The notes: generated by a model from the sequence alone, not told the origin. A stretch of 64,000 bases of DNA from Mycolicibacterium senegalense (GCF_019645875.1 NZ_CP081000.1:4526001-4590000); one strand, 5' to 3'; counted from the first letter of the stretch, positions 9,327 through 17,338 are shown. A program made the numbers and translations.

Positions 9327-9468
9327 GTCACGCTGGCTCGCGCACCGTTTGTCACGCCAGCGTGGCCCTCGACGGCGAGCGTCACGCTGGCGTGGCGATC
9401 CGCGGCCACCCTCGTCCACGTCGTCACGCTGGAGTGGCTCTCGTCGGCGAGCGCCACTCCAGCGTGAC
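9327..9468. repeat. Cluster of GTCACGCTGG inverted repeats, including a 46-bp palindromic element
   Basis: The 420-bp gap between pimE and the next gene contains no convincing gene. It holds a full element at 9423-9468 with 16-bp perfect arms, GTCACGCTGGAGTGGC and GCCACTCCAGCGTGAC, around a 14-base loop. Degenerate copies precede it: GTCACGCTGG at 9327, and a 12-bp inverted pair CACGCCAGCGTG / CACGCTGGCGTG at 9353-9394. The same 46-bp element recurs at 19017. A purine-pyrimidine (GGCGAC)n-rich tract follows at about 9474-9515. Confidence 0.85.
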
Positions 9469-9611
9469 ATTCGCGGCGACGGCGACGGCGGCGGCGACAG
9501 CGACGGCGACGGCAACACCGGGGCCTCGGCAGCGGCCGGCGCATCACGCCCGAGGCACTGCCGGATAACGAAATCGACCGCTGCAGTAACGGTTGAATAA
9601 CCGCCACACGT

Positions 9612-9634
9612 GTCACTTGAGTAACACCAGTAAC
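9612..9634 (+). promoter_or_regulatory. Triple GTnAC direct repeat with 9-bp period before a -10-like TAGTTT
   Basis: GTCAC (9612), GTAAC (9621) and GTAAC (9630) are spaced exactly nine bases apart and end five bases before TAGTTT (9639-9644), a TANNNT -10 candidate. The ATG of the secreted-protein gene is at 9681. RTAAC direct repeats of this period resemble the MtrA sites described in corynebacteria. Assignment to MtrA is an inference. Confidence 0.45.
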
Positions 9635-9680
9635 TGGATAGTTTCGTGCTCAGTCGTTCAAGCAACCGATTGGGAGAACC

Positions 9681-10337
9681 ATGATCTTCACCTGGAAAGC
9701 ACTTTCCACCAGCATGATCGCGGCTGCCGGCGCAGTCCCGGTCGCGTTGGCCCTCAGCGCCACAGCGAACGCCGAGCCGGTCCCCCCGGCCCCGGCCATC
9801 CCCGGCGCGCCGAACCTGCCGATCGTCAACCAGCTCGCCGGCGTGCCGGCCGCCGCGCCGCAACTGCTGCAGGGTGTGAGCTCCGCGTTGACCGGCGCCC
9901 CCGCCGCCGCACCGGCACCTGCCCCCGGCGCCACCGCATCGGTGACGCTGCCGCAGATGCCCGCGACGGCCGCCCCCGCAGCCGCGAATGCACCGCTGGG
10001 ATCGCTGGTGTCGGGCCTGCCGGCCGCGCCCGCTGCCGCCCCGGCGGCAACCGCTCCGGCTCCGGCCAGCGGCCCGGCATCGCTGATCCCCTCGGCCGAG
10101 GTGACGATCCCGCAGGTGCCCGGGATGCCGATCCCGCTGCCCCAGAAGGTGAACATCCCTGGCGATCTGGCCTCGTTGGCCCCGGTCGCGGCGCAAACGG
10201 CTCTGCCTGCCACGTCACTGGCCCCGGCCGCGGCAGCGGCTCCGGCGGCGGTGGCGGCTCCCGCTGCTGCGGCGCCCGGCGTCTCGAACACCGGGGTTGC
10301 GGCGCTGGCCCCGCTGCTGACCGCCGGCCTGCCCTGA
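9681..10337 (+). CDS. Secreted Ala/Pro-rich protein (Rv1158c-like)
   Basis: The 218-residue product has an N-terminal signal peptide (positively charged start, hydrophobic stretch, likely cleavage after ATANA at about residue 31) and then a low-complexity Ala/Pro-rich mature region with short PAPAPA runs. No catalytic domain is recognisable, so a structural or cell-envelope role is only a guess. GGGAG lies eight bases before the ATG. It is followed after 41 bases by another Ala/Pro-rich secreted protein; the pair corresponds by position to Rv1158c and Rv1157c. The composition is coding low complexity, not a DNA repeat. Confidence 0.85.
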   Translation: MIFTWKALSTSMIAAAGAVPVALALSATANAEPVPPAPAIPGAPNLPIVNQLAGVPAAAPQLLQGVSSALTGAPAAAPAPAPGATASVTLPQMPATAAPAAANAPLGSLVSGLPAAPAAAPAATAPAPASGPASLIPSAEVTIPQVPGMPIPLPQKVNIPGDLASLAPVAAQTALPATSLAPAAAAAPAAVAAPAAAAPGVSNTGVAALAPLLTAGLP

Positions 10338-10378
10338 TCCCCGAACTGGTCTGACCGCCCGAAACGATTGGGAAAGCC

Positions 10379-11407
10379 ATGTCACCGCGTAAGTCCCTGA
10401 AAACGATGTTCGGCACCGCCGCTGCAATCGGGTCCACCGCCCTGTTGTTCTTCGGAAGCGCCGTCGCCAACGCCGACCCGGCACCGCTGCCGATCGACAA
10501 CCTGCAGGCGCCCGGCCTGCCGGCGATGGAGAACCTGAGCCCGATCATCCAGCAGGCTGCGGCCGACCCTGGTGGCGCGGTGCAGCTGTTGATGGCAGCC
10601 GCGCAAGCCTTCGCTGCCAACAAGTCGGAGACGGCGGAATCCCGCAACGTCGCGACGGCGGTCAACCAGTTCGCGGCCCAACCGGTCGCCGCACCCGAGC
10701 ATGTTCCCGCTCTGGGTGCCGGCGCCGACGCTCACCTGCCGATGGGTGTCGACCCGGCCCACGCGGCCGGGCCGGCCCCAGAAGCACTTCCGGCTCCAGC
10801 TCCGGCTCCGGCGCCCGCCGCGGCTGTCCCCGCACCGCCTCCTGCCCCCGAGCCCGCACCCGCGCCCGCTCCCGGGGCTGTTCCGGCGGCGGTGACCATC
10901 CCGGCCCCGCCCGCCCCTGAAGCCGCACCCGCGCCTGCTCCGGCACCTGCGCCGGCACCGGCTGGGGCGCCCGCCCCGGCTCCCGGTTTCGGGCCCGATG
11001 CCCCGACGACGCAGGACTTCATGTACCCGTCGATCAGCAACGGCTGCCTCAAGGACGGCGGAAACGTTCTGGCGACCGCGATTTCGGTCGCCGGCCCGGC
11101 CACGATCCCCCTGCCCGGCCCGAAAGCCGGCCAGACCGCCTATGTGTTCACCGCGATCGGCACACCGGGCCCGGCCGCCGAGCAGAAGCTGCCGCTCAAC
11201 GTCACCTGGGTCAACCTGACCACCGGAAAGTCCGGCAGTGCGACGCTTCAACCGCGCTCGGACATCAACCCTGAAGGACCGACCACGCTGACCGCGATCG
11301 CCGACACCGGCTCCGGCAGCATCATGTCGACGATCTTCGGACAGGTCACGACCACCGAGAAGCAGTGCCAGTTCATGCCCACCATCGGTTCCACGGTGGT
11401 GCCCTGA
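10379..11407 (+). CDS. Secreted Ala/Pro-rich protein with C-terminal folded domain (Rv1157c-like)
   Basis: The 342 residues comprise a signal peptide (about 1-33, ending AVANA), a helical segment to about residue 100, a Pro/Ala linker at about 130-205, and a C-terminal domain of about 130 residues containing a pair of cysteines (in NGCLKDGG and EKQCQF) that may form a disulfide. The last domain looks beta-rich and conserved, so it is the likely functional part; the activity is unknown. GGGAAAG precedes the ATG. A strong hairpin terminator lies 25 bases after the stop, so the two secreted proteins form a unit. Confidence 0.85.
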   Translation: MSPRKSLKTMFGTAAAIGSTALLFFGSAVANADPAPLPIDNLQAPGLPAMENLSPIIQQAAADPGGAVQLLMAAAQAFAANKSETAESRNVATAVNQFAAQPVAAPEHVPALGAGADAHLPMGVDPAHAAGPAPEALPAPAPAPAPAAAVPAPPPAPEPAPAPAPGAVPAAVTIPAPPAPEAAPAPAPAPAPAPAGAPAPAPGFGPDAPTTQDFMYPSISNGCLKDGGNVLATAISVAGPATIPLPGPKAGQTAYVFTAIGTPGPAAEQKLPLNVTWVNLTTGKSGSATLQPRSDINPEGPTTLTAIADTGSGSIMSTIFGQVTTTEKQCQFMPTIGSTVVP

Positions 11408-11431
11408 CCACACCGAATAAATGGGGAAACG

Positions 11432-11477
11432 AAATTCCCGGTCGCTGGCCCTCTTGTTGGCCGGCGACCGGGAATTT
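11432..11477 (+). terminator. Intrinsic terminator hairpin after the secreted-protein pair
   Basis: Perfect 14-bp arms AAATTCCCGGTCGC (11432-11445) and GCGACCGGGAATTT (11464-11477) with further pairing inside and TTTT at the end on the plus strand. It also lies ten bases past the stop of the minus-strand gene at 11487, so it could serve both directions. Confidence 0.8.
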
Positions 11478-11486
11478 TGTGTGGGC

Positions 11487-11636
11487 CTAGTAGGCCATGA
11501 AGAGGATCATCTCGCGGTCGTACTCGCGCCCGGGGTGCTGCTGCGCCAGATGCGCCTGAGCCTTCTCGACCAGGTCGTCTTCATCGGTGCCGCTGATCGC
11601 TTCTCCACACGGGCAGTTCAGATGTGTCTTCGCCAT
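11487..11636 (-). CDS. Small DUF1059-like protein
   Basis: A 49-residue protein, MAKTHLNCPCGEAI..., ending REMILFMAY. The CPCGE motif and the acidic-helix layout (GTDEDDLVEKAQAHL) match the DUF1059 family of small conserved actinobacterial proteins as I remember it. Two cysteines (C8, C10) and H5 suggest possible metal binding; function unknown. Convergent with the secreted-protein pair, sharing the terminator at 11432-11477. Confidence 0.75.
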   Translation of the reverse strand: MAKTHLNCPCGEAISGTDEDDLVEKAQAHLAQQHPGREYDREMILFMAY

Positions 11637-11673
11637 ATGTTCACCATCGCATAGGTAGCCCAGCTTTCAACCC

Positions 11674-11729
11674 CGAGTGTGCACACAGATCGCGATTTCG
11701 CCGCGAAACGCGATCTCAGCGCACGCTCG
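11674..11729. repeat. 56-bp palindromic element, copy 1
   Basis: Imperfect inverted repeat: the left arm runs CGAGTGTGCACACAGATCGC, the right arm reads CGAGCGTGCGCTGAGATCGC on the other strand. Two further copies of exactly the same length are at 21644 and 49002. This copy lies between two minus-strand genes, ten bases past the stop of the HhH-GPD gene. Confidence 0.85.
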
Positions 11730-11738
11730 ACGCGGAAA

Positions 11739-12323
11739 TCAGCTATTGGACTTGGCTTCTTTCGCGGCGGCCTTCATCTGCTTCTTGTAGGTGCGGACCT
11801 TCTGCAACGATCCCGGGTCCACCACGTCGGCCACCGACATGAAGCTGCCCGCGGCGCCGTAATCCCCTGCGGCCTCCCGCCAGCCCGCCGGCGTCACCCC
11901 GTACTGCTTGCCCAACAGCGCCAAGAAGATCCGGGCTTTCTGGTCACCGAACCCCGGCAACCGCTTGAGCCGGCGCAGCACCTCTTTACCGTCGGGGTCA
12001 CCAGCGGTCCACAGTGCCGTCACGTCGCCGTCGTACTCGTCGACGATGGCTCGCGCGAGGTCCTGCACCCGCTTGCCCATCGACCCCGGAAACCGGTGGA
12101 TGGCAGGGGTTTGCGACACCAGCTCGATGAACGCGTCGGGGTTGTAATCGGCGATCTCTCTGGCGTCGACGCCACCGAGACGGTCGGCGATCTTCTTGGG
12201 CCCGCCGAATGCGACCTCCATCGGAATCTGCTGGTCCAACAACATGCCCACCAAAAGCGCGAACGGGATGGATTCCAGCAGAGCGTCGGCCTCGGGATCT
12301 TGGACCAGCTGCAGTTTTCCCAC
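11739..12323 (-). CDS. HhH-GPD family base-excision repair-like protein (Rv1156-like)
   Basis: 194 residues with a helix-hairpin-helix at about 118-135, LKRLPGFGDQKARIF, typical of DNA glycosylases, and an N-terminal helical region beginning LVQDPEADALLESIP. There is no C-terminal iron-sulfur cysteine cluster, and the catalytic Lys/Asp pair of known glycosylases cannot be placed, so enzymatic activity is unproven. It is conserved in actinobacteria; the position next to the Ala/Pro-rich genes matches Rv1156. The C-terminus is Lys-rich. The start is separated by 96 bases from a divergent secreted-protein gene. Confidence 0.85.
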   Translation of the reverse strand: MGKLQLVQDPEADALLESIPFALLVGMLLDQQIPMEVAFGGPKKIADRLGGVDAREIADYNPDAFIELVSQTPAIHRFPGSMGKRVQDLARAIVDEYDGDVTALWTAGDPDGKEVLRRLKRLPGFGDQKARIFLALLGKQYGVTPAGWREAAGDYGAAGSFMSVADVVDPGSLQKVRTYKKQMKAAAKEAKSNS

Positions 12324-12419
12324 GTCGCCAGTCTAGGACCAGACCCGTTTTTGACGTCTGTGTCGGTGCGATGTGCGAATGTGTACGCGATAACCGGTGA
12401 TGTGCCCATAGGAGATGAC

Positions 12420-12716
12420 ATGAGACGCGTCGTTGCACCCCTTTTCGCGGCGGTGGTCACCGCGATTGCCTTGGCCGCCACCGCCAATGCGATCCCCGAT
12501 CAGGGCACGCCGGATTTCGACAACTACATGCAGGGCCTGGACCGCAACGGCTTCCACCTGAACCCCGACACGGCTTGGCGCGTCGCCCACCAGGCGTGCA
12601 TGGGCGGCATCCCTGGATACATCGGTTTGGAGCTGGCAGCCCAAGGTGTCATCGGCCCCGGATCCCAGGATCGGGTATTCGAGGTCGCCCGAAAGTACGC
12701 CTGCCCCGTGCAATAG
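12420..12716 (+). CDS. Small secreted DUF732-like protein
   Basis: 98 residues: signal peptide MRRVVAPLFAAVVTAIALAA up to about residue 24, then a short helical domain with two cysteines (HQACMGG and KYACPVQ), the layout of mycobacterial DUF732 secreted proteins. AGGAG sits seven bases before the ATG at 12420. Function unknown. It precedes the two-component system by 48 bases but probably has its own transcription unit. Confidence 0.8.
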   Translation: MRRVVAPLFAAVVTAIALAATANAIPDQGTPDFDNYMQGLDRNGFHLNPDTAWRVAHQACMGGIPGYIGLELAAQGVIGPGSQDRVFEVARKYACPVQ

Positions 12717-12749
12717 GTGAGCTAGCTGCGGTTTCGCCGCACAGCCATC

Positions 12750-12755
12750 TAAGGT
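12750..12755 (+). promoter_or_regulatory. Candidate -10 element of the two-component operon
   Basis: TAAGGT fits the mycobacterial TANNNT -10 and lies nine bases before the ATG at 12765, so the transcript would have almost no leader. A short hairpin (GCTGCGG ... CCGCACAGC) precedes it. No -35 is evident. Confidence 0.35.
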
Positions 12756-12764
12756 TGGCGCACG

Positions 12765-13964
12765 ATGTCCGGCGAGGTTGCAGTCGCGCTTGCCCTGGCG
12801 CTGATCCTGGCGGCGGTCGCCGCCGTCGTCGTGGTGCGCACCCGGCGGGTGGTGGCCACCCCCACCGAACGCGCGGTGCATGCCGCACTGCACACCGCCG
12901 CGCAGGCCGCCCGCGCGTTACGTCAAGGCCTGGACACCGAATCCGCCCAGACCGCGGCGCCGTATCTGCGCGAGCTGACCGGCACCGCGGGGCTGGCCCT
13001 GTTCGACGACGACGCCGCACTGCTGGCCCGCGACTACGACGACGAGGCGATCTGGCAGTCCGGCACCGTCGACGTCTGTGCCGACACCGCCCGCGAGTCG
13101 ATCAGTGCCGGGCGCCGGGTCCTGCGCACCGCGCGGTCGACGGCTGTCGTGGCGCAGCCGCTACTGACCGAGGGCGGCGAGGTGCTCGGTGCCCTCGTGG
13201 TGCTGGCGCCTGCGAGCCCTGGTCCGGGCATGCTCGGCGCGGTCGGTGAGGTTGCCCGGTACGCGGCCAGCCAGATCGAGCTGGCCGAGCTCGACGCGTC
13301 GCGCGCCCGGCTGGACCGGGCCGAGGTGCTCGCACTGCGGGCTCAGATCAGCCCGCACTTCATCTACAACGCGCTCAACACGATTGCGTCCTTCGTGCGC
13401 ACCGACCCCGACCGGGCCCGGGAGCTGATCCTCGAATTCGCCGACTTCACCCGGTACTCGTTCCGCGCGGCCGGCCAGTACACCACGCTGGCCGACGAGC
13501 TGCGCAACATCGACCGCTACCTCACCCTGGAGCGGGCGCGGTTCGGCACCAATCTGAAGGTGCGACTGCAGGTGGCCCCCGAGGTGCTCAACGTCGTGGT
13601 GCCATTTCTGGCGCTGCAACCGCTGGTGGAGAACGCGGTGCGGCACGGGCTGGCCGGCAACGGTGGCGGGTCCGTGGAGATCTTCGCGCGCGACGCCGGT
13701 ACCGAATGCGTGATCACCGTCGAGGACGACGGGGCCGGCATGGATCCGGACTCCCTGCGCGCCGGACCGGGTGACGCGTTGGCCGACCGCTCCGGCGAGT
13801 CCGCCCATGTCGGGTTGACCAATGTCGATCATCGGCTGCGCGCGGCGTTCGGCAACGACTACGGTCTTGTGGTCGAGACAGCGGTTGGCGCGGGCACGAA
13901 AGTGGTGATGCGCGTGCCGAAATTCCGCTCAGGGGTCCGAGCCGGCGGAGGTGGTTTCAGGTGA
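12765..13964 (+). CDS. LytS/YehU-type sensor histidine kinase
   Basis: Membrane-anchored kinase of the His_kinase (PF06580) class, 399 residues. One membrane helix (about 4-24) is followed by a GAF-like region (about 35-170) and a kinase core: phospho-acceptor H198 in LRAQISPHFIYNALN, N-box N290 in LVENAVRHGL, and G-boxes DDGAG (321-325) and VGLTNVDHRL. Unlike LytS or BtsS it lacks a multi-helix sensor, so the signal is probably read by the GAF-like part or by a partner membrane protein. The stop overlaps the regulator start (GTGA), and the symporter genes follow without a gap, pointing to carboxylate sensing (inference). Confidence 0.92.
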   Translation: MSGEVAVALALALILAAVAAVVVVRTRRVVATPTERAVHAALHTAAQAARALRQGLDTESAQTAAPYLRELTGTAGLALFDDDAALLARDYDDEAIWQSGTVDVCADTARESISAGRRVLRTARSTAVVAQPLLTEGGEVLGALVVLAPASPGPGMLGAVGEVARYAASQIELAELDASRARLDRAEVLALRAQISPHFIYNALNTIASFVRTDPDRARELILEFADFTRYSFRAAGQYTTLADELRNIDRYLTLERARFGTNLKVRLQVAPEVLNVVVPFLALQPLVENAVRHGLAGNGGGSVEIFARDAGTECVITVEDDGAGMDPDSLRAGPGDALADRSGESAHVGLTNVDHRLRAAFGNDYGLVVETAVGAGTKVVMRVPKFRSGVRAGGGGFR

Positions 13965-14752
13965 GCACAAACCTGACCGTGCTCGCCGTCGACGACGAGG
14001 CGCCCGCGCTGGACGAGCTCGCCTACCTGCTGGGCCGACACCCCGACATCGGCGAGGTACACACCGCCTCCGACGCCACCTCGGCGCTGCGCGAACTCAC
14101 CCAGCACACGATCGACGCCGTGTTCCTCGACATCAACATGCCCGGGCTGTCAGGAATCGAATTGGCCGGTGTGCTGGCCAATTACGCCAATCCGCCCGCG
14201 GTGGTGTTCGTGACGGCCCACGAGGACAAAGCGGTGGCCGCCTTCGACGTCGGCGCCGTCGACTATCTGCTCAAACCGATCCGGCAGAACCGCCTCGACG
14301 AAGCCGTACGCCGCGTCGCCTCAGCGGCAACCCGGTCCACAACTGAATCGCCTTCCCAGCACGAAGACCAGGACTGGGACGTGGTCCCCGCCGAACTGGG
14401 CGGCATCACCCACCTGGTGCCCCGCGACAGCATCGGCTGGGTCGAAGCCGAGGGCGACTATGCCCGGCTGCACTCGACTACCGGTGCCCACCTGGTACGA
14501 ATCCCTTTGAGCACCTTGGAAACCCGCTGGCGCGACCACGGCTTCCAGCGCATCCATCGGTCCTATCTGGTGTCCCTGCGACAGGTCACCGGGCTGCGCA
14601 CAGCCGACGGCGCGGTGCTGGTGCGGCTGCGCGCCAACGGGACCTCCCCCGCCGTGGAACTTCCGGTGAGCCGCCGTCAGGCTCGTGAACTGCGTGACCG
14701 GTTGGTCCGCGAGCCGATGCGCAATCTCAAGCCGGCGGGCACAGATGAGTGA
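13961..14752 (+). CDS. LytTR-family response regulator
   Basis: 263 residues: receiver domain at about 1-125 with acidic pair D11/D12, phospho-acceptor D57 (FLDINMPG), T85 and K105 (LLKPI), then a LytTR DNA-binding domain at about 150-255 (WVEAEGDYARLHS, FQRIHRSYLV). It starts with GTG overlapping the kinase stop. LytTR regulators bind imperfect direct repeats about two helical turns apart, and such a pair is present at 16854-16883 before the second symporter unit. The downstream small membrane protein overlaps this gene by eight bases. Confidence 0.94.
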   Translation: MSTNLTVLAVDDEAPALDELAYLLGRHPDIGEVHTASDATSALRELTQHTIDAVFLDINMPGLSGIELAGVLANYANPPAVVFVTAHEDKAVAAFDVGAVDYLLKPIRQNRLDEAVRRVASAATRSTTESPSQHEDQDWDVVPAELGGITHLVPRDSIGWVEAEGDYARLHSTTGAHLVRIPLSTLETRWRDHGFQRIHRSYLVSLRQVTGLRTADGAVLVRLRANGTSPAVELPVSRRQARELRDRLVREPMRNLKPAGTDE

Positions 14753-15119
14753 CCGGCCCACTCCGCAACGGCAGCGCGTCGTGCTCGCCCACCGCCGCGG
14801 TACCCGCATGGTGCGGACCCGAGTCGAGGTGGCCGAACAGACCCAGGTGGGCGACGCGCTGGTGCGCGGCCTGGTGCGGACCCAACTGGGTCTCGCGCTG
14901 CGGCTGGCGCTGGTCGTCGTGTCCGTAGTGGTGGCGCTGGTACTGCTCAACGCCGCTGTGCCGGAACTGGCCGCGCTCACCGTATTCGGGATCCGGCTCA
15001 ACTGGCTGATCCTCGCCGGGCTGCTCTACCCGCTGCTGTACGGGGTGGGACGGCTGTATGTGCGTCTGGCCGAACAGGGCGAACGGGACTTTGTCCGGGT
15101 CGTCGACAGCGAACCATGA
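14745..15119 (+). CDS. Small two-helix membrane protein, putative symporter partner
   Basis: 124 residues with an Arg-rich cytoplasmic N-terminus and two membrane helices (about 50-73 and 82-105, ...LNWLILAGLLYPLLYGVGRL). It sits directly before and overlaps a sodium/solute symporter gene by four bases, the position occupied by YjcH/DUF485 proteins next to ActP. Sequence similarity to DUF485 is weak, so the role as symporter subunit rests on position and topology. The ATG lies inside the regulator gene, so translation is coupled. Confidence 0.78.
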   Translation: MSDRPTPQRQRVVLAHRRGTRMVRTRVEVAEQTQVGDALVRGLVRTQLGLALRLALVVVSVVVALVLLNAAVPELAALTVFGIRLNWLILAGLLYPLLYGVGRLYVRLAEQGERDFVRVVDSEP

Positions 15120-16846
15120 CCGGCGCACCACTGACCGCCGCCGCCCTGCTGGCCGCCGTGGTGGCCACCATCGCCATCGGCGCCTACGGAGTCCGGTTGT
15201 CGCGCACCACCTCCGACTTCCTCGTCGCCTCTCGCAGCGTCGGCCCACAATGGAACGCCGCCGCGATCTCGGGGGAATACCTCTCCGCTGCATCGTTTCT
15301 CGGCGTGGCCGGGCTGATCGCCAAATACGGTGCCGACGCCCTGTGGTACCCGGTCGGATTCACCGCCGGCTATCTCGGCGTGCTGCTGTTCGTGGCCGCC
15401 CCGCTGCGACGCTCGGGTGCCTACACCGTCCCCGACTTCGCCGAGTTCCGGCTCGGCTCGGCGCGGCTGCGCAAGGTGGCCATGCTCGTCGTCGTGGTGA
15501 TCTGCCTGTTCTATCTGGCCCCTCAGTATCAGGGTGCCGGACTGGCCCTCAAAACGCTTCTGGGCGTTCCGGTCTGGGTCGGGCCGCTGCTCGTCGCCGG
15601 CATCGTCATCACCAACGTGGTCGCCGGCGGCATGCGGTCGATCACGTTCGTGCAGGCGTTCCAGTACTGGCTCAAGCTCACCGCCGTGGCGGTCCCGGCC
15701 CTGGCGTTGCTCGGCCTGTTCATCGGCGACCGTGGCGAATTGGGCGGCCCACTGCCGCCGACCGTGCAGCAGCAGACCACCGTGAAAGTCGAAACCGATG
15801 TCATCGTCCAGGTCATCGAACCGGCAGGGATCACCGTGTCCGGCGATCTCGACGGCCGCCCCGTCGCCTCCGCCACGATCGCCGCGCCCGGGCAACACAC
15901 CCTCTCCGCGGGCACCACGTTGACGCTGGCCGCCGGCGCGGCCACACCCGTGGTGGCCGGCACGCCGGGCACCGGTGACGAGTGGATCGCCTCCGGTGGC
16001 GGCCTGGGCGGCGGCCACCCGCTCTACCAGGTGCTGTCCATCATCGTCGCGACGTTCCTCGGCACCATGGGCTTGCCGCACGTGCTGGTCCGCTTCTACA
16101 CCAACCCCGACGGCCGGGCCGCCCGGCGTACCGCGCTCGCCGTGGTGGCGCTGCTATCGGTGTTCTATTTCTTCCCGATCCTGCTGGGGGTGTTCTCCCG
16201 GCTGTATGTCCCGCAGCTGCTGATCACCGGAACTGCCGACGCCGCAGTGCTCTTGGCGCCCGGCGCGGCGGTCGGCGGGATCGGCGGCCAACTCCTGGCC
16301 GCCCTGGTGGCCGCGGGCGCCATCGCAGCGTTCCTGGCCACCTCCTCGGGCCTGTTGATCAGTGTCGCCGGCGCCCTGGCCACCGATGTGCTGCGCGGTC
16401 GGGTGCGCGACTTCCGGATCGCCGCAGTGGTCGGCGGGCTGGTCCCGATCCCCTTGTCGCTGTTGGTGTCCGGGCTTGAGTTGTCGCGCAGCGTCGGATT
16501 GGCCTTTGCTGTCGCGGCGTCCACGCTGTGCCCGCTACTGGTGCTCGGGGTCTGGTGGCGCGGCCTGACGGTCGCCGGCGCGGCGTGCGGCCTCGTGGTG
16601 GGCGGATGCGTGTGTGGCGGCGCGGTGCTGGTGGCGATCACCGGCGGAGTCGACGACGCGGTGCTCGGCGGCTGGCCCGCGGTGATGGTGGGCTACCCGG
16701 CGGCGGTCAGCGTGCCGATCGCCTTCCTCACGATGATCGTCGTCAGCCTGTTCACGAAACCGACCCCTGGCGTCGCACAGATCTTCGCGCGCATGCATGT
16801 GCCCGAGCGCCTGGGCCTGGGTGTCGAGCGGGTGCCCGCAGGCTGA
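15116..16846 (+). CDS. Sodium:solute symporter (SSS/ActP-like) with an extra extracytoplasmic insertion
   Basis: 576-residue SSS-family transporter for acetate or a similar short carboxylate. Typical signatures are the N-terminal SGEYLSAASFLGVAGLIAKYG and the block GTMGLPHVLVRFYTNP. Between helices, about residues 205-300 form a hydrophilic Thr/Val/Gly-rich insertion (for example TVKVETDVIVQVIEPAG and SGDLDGRPVASATI) that looks beta-stranded and is absent from the second symporter of this locus. It could bind ligand or contact the cell wall. Last gene of the kinase-regulator operon. Confidence 0.9.
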   Translation: MTGAPLTAAALLAAVVATIAIGAYGVRLSRTTSDFLVASRSVGPQWNAAAISGEYLSAASFLGVAGLIAKYGADALWYPVGFTAGYLGVLLFVAAPLRRSGAYTVPDFAEFRLGSARLRKVAMLVVVVICLFYLAPQYQGAGLALKTLLGVPVWVGPLLVAGIVITNVVAGGMRSITFVQAFQYWLKLTAVAVPALALLGLFIGDRGELGGPLPPTVQQQTTVKVETDVIVQVIEPAGITVSGDLDGRPVASATIAAPGQHTLSAGTTLTLAAGAATPVVAGTPGTGDEWIASGGGLGGGHPLYQVLSIIVATFLGTMGLPHVLVRFYTNPDGRAARRTALAVVALLSVFYFFPILLGVFSRLYVPQLLITGTADAAVLLAPGAAVGGIGGQLLAALVAAGAIAAFLATSSGLLISVAGALATDVLRGRVRDFRIAAVVGGLVPIPLSLLVSGLELSRSVGLAFAVAASTLCPLLVLGVWWRGLTVAGAACGLVVGGCVCGGAVLVAITGGVDDAVLGGWPAVMVGYPAAVSVPIAFLTMIVVSLFTKPTPGVAQIFARMHVPERLGLGVERVPAG

Positions 16847-16853
16847 CCGCCTG

Positions 16854-16883
16854 CCGCTCAGCCTCTGCGACCGACCGCTCAGC
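16854..16883 (+). promoter_or_regulatory. Candidate LytTR operator: CCGCTCAGC repeated 21 bp apart
   Basis: CCGCTCAGC at 16854-16862 and again at 16875-16883 are identical nonamers in direct orientation with 21-bp spacing, the geometry bound by LytTR regulators. A TANNNT candidate (TAGGTT, 16947-16952) follows, putting the repeats about 65-95 bases upstream of the -10. The target unit is DUF485-actP. Confidence 0.5.
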
Positions 16884-16904
16884 GCAGCGATGGCCGAATT
16901 CGGC

Positions 16905-16920
16905 GTATCGCCGGCGATAC
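16905..16920. promoter_or_regulatory. Perfect 16-bp palindrome upstream of the DUF485-actP promoter
   Basis: GTATCGCCGGCGATAC is self-complementary and lies just upstream of the expected -35 for the TAGGTT -10 candidate at 16947. It also follows the end of the preceding operon, so a terminator arm cannot be excluded. Confidence 0.4.
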
Positions 16921-16993
16921 CCCTGCTGTGTGACCCACCTCTCAATTAGGTTCAGTTGTCAACCGACCCACAGCCAACTGTCAGGAGCCCTCG

Positions 16994-17338
16994 GTGCCCG
17001 AAATCGACCTTCCCGAGAGGGTTGCCCCCACCGGGGAGCAGTTCCTCGCCATGCAGGCCAGTCCCGAATTCCAGGAGCTGCGTACCAGGTTGCGCCGCTT
17101 CGTTTTTCCGATGACCGCCTTCTTCCTGATCTGGTACGGCCTCTACGTCGCCCTCGGCGCGTTCGCCCACGACTTCATGGCCATCCAGGTGTTCGGCAAC
17201 ATCAACGTCGGACTGCTGATCGGTTTGGGCCAGTTCCTCACGACGTTCCTGATCACCGGGCTCTACGTGCGCTTCGCCAATCGTGAGCTCGACCCGCGGG
17301 CCACCGCCATCCGCGAAGAGCTGGAGGGCACCCGATGA
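16994..17338 (+). CDS. DUF485 small membrane partner of the acetate symporter
   Basis: 114 residues with the typical DUF485 core SPEFQELRTRLRRFVFPMTA followed by FFLIWYGLYVALGAFAHDF and a second helix (LLIGLGQFLTTFLITGLYVR). DUF485/YjcH proteins are regularly encoded before ActP and are thought to assist it. GTG start at 16994 with AGGAG at about 16983. Its last four bases overlap the start of the symporter gene. Confidence 0.92.
   Translation: MPEIDLPERVAPTGEQFLAMQASPEFQELRTRLRRFVFPMTAFFLIWYGLYVALGAFAHDFMAIQVFGNINVGLLIGLGQFLTTFLITGLYVRFANRELDPRATAIREELEGTR

Noticed and set aside
9474..9515. GGCGAC-rich tract as a possible regulatory repeat
   Set aside because: Irregular, G/C simple sequence without a period or flanking structure I could support.
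9261..10196. Extension of the pimE frame by 312 codons upstream
   Set aside because: The extra part translates repeat DNA and the antisense of the Ala/Pro-rich gene; PimE relatives start near residue VSVNTEP.
10780..10990. Tandem GCxCCx repeats that looked like a minisatellite
   Set aside because: They encode the Pro/Ala linker of a secreted protein; codons vary while the amino acids repeat, so it is coding low complexity.
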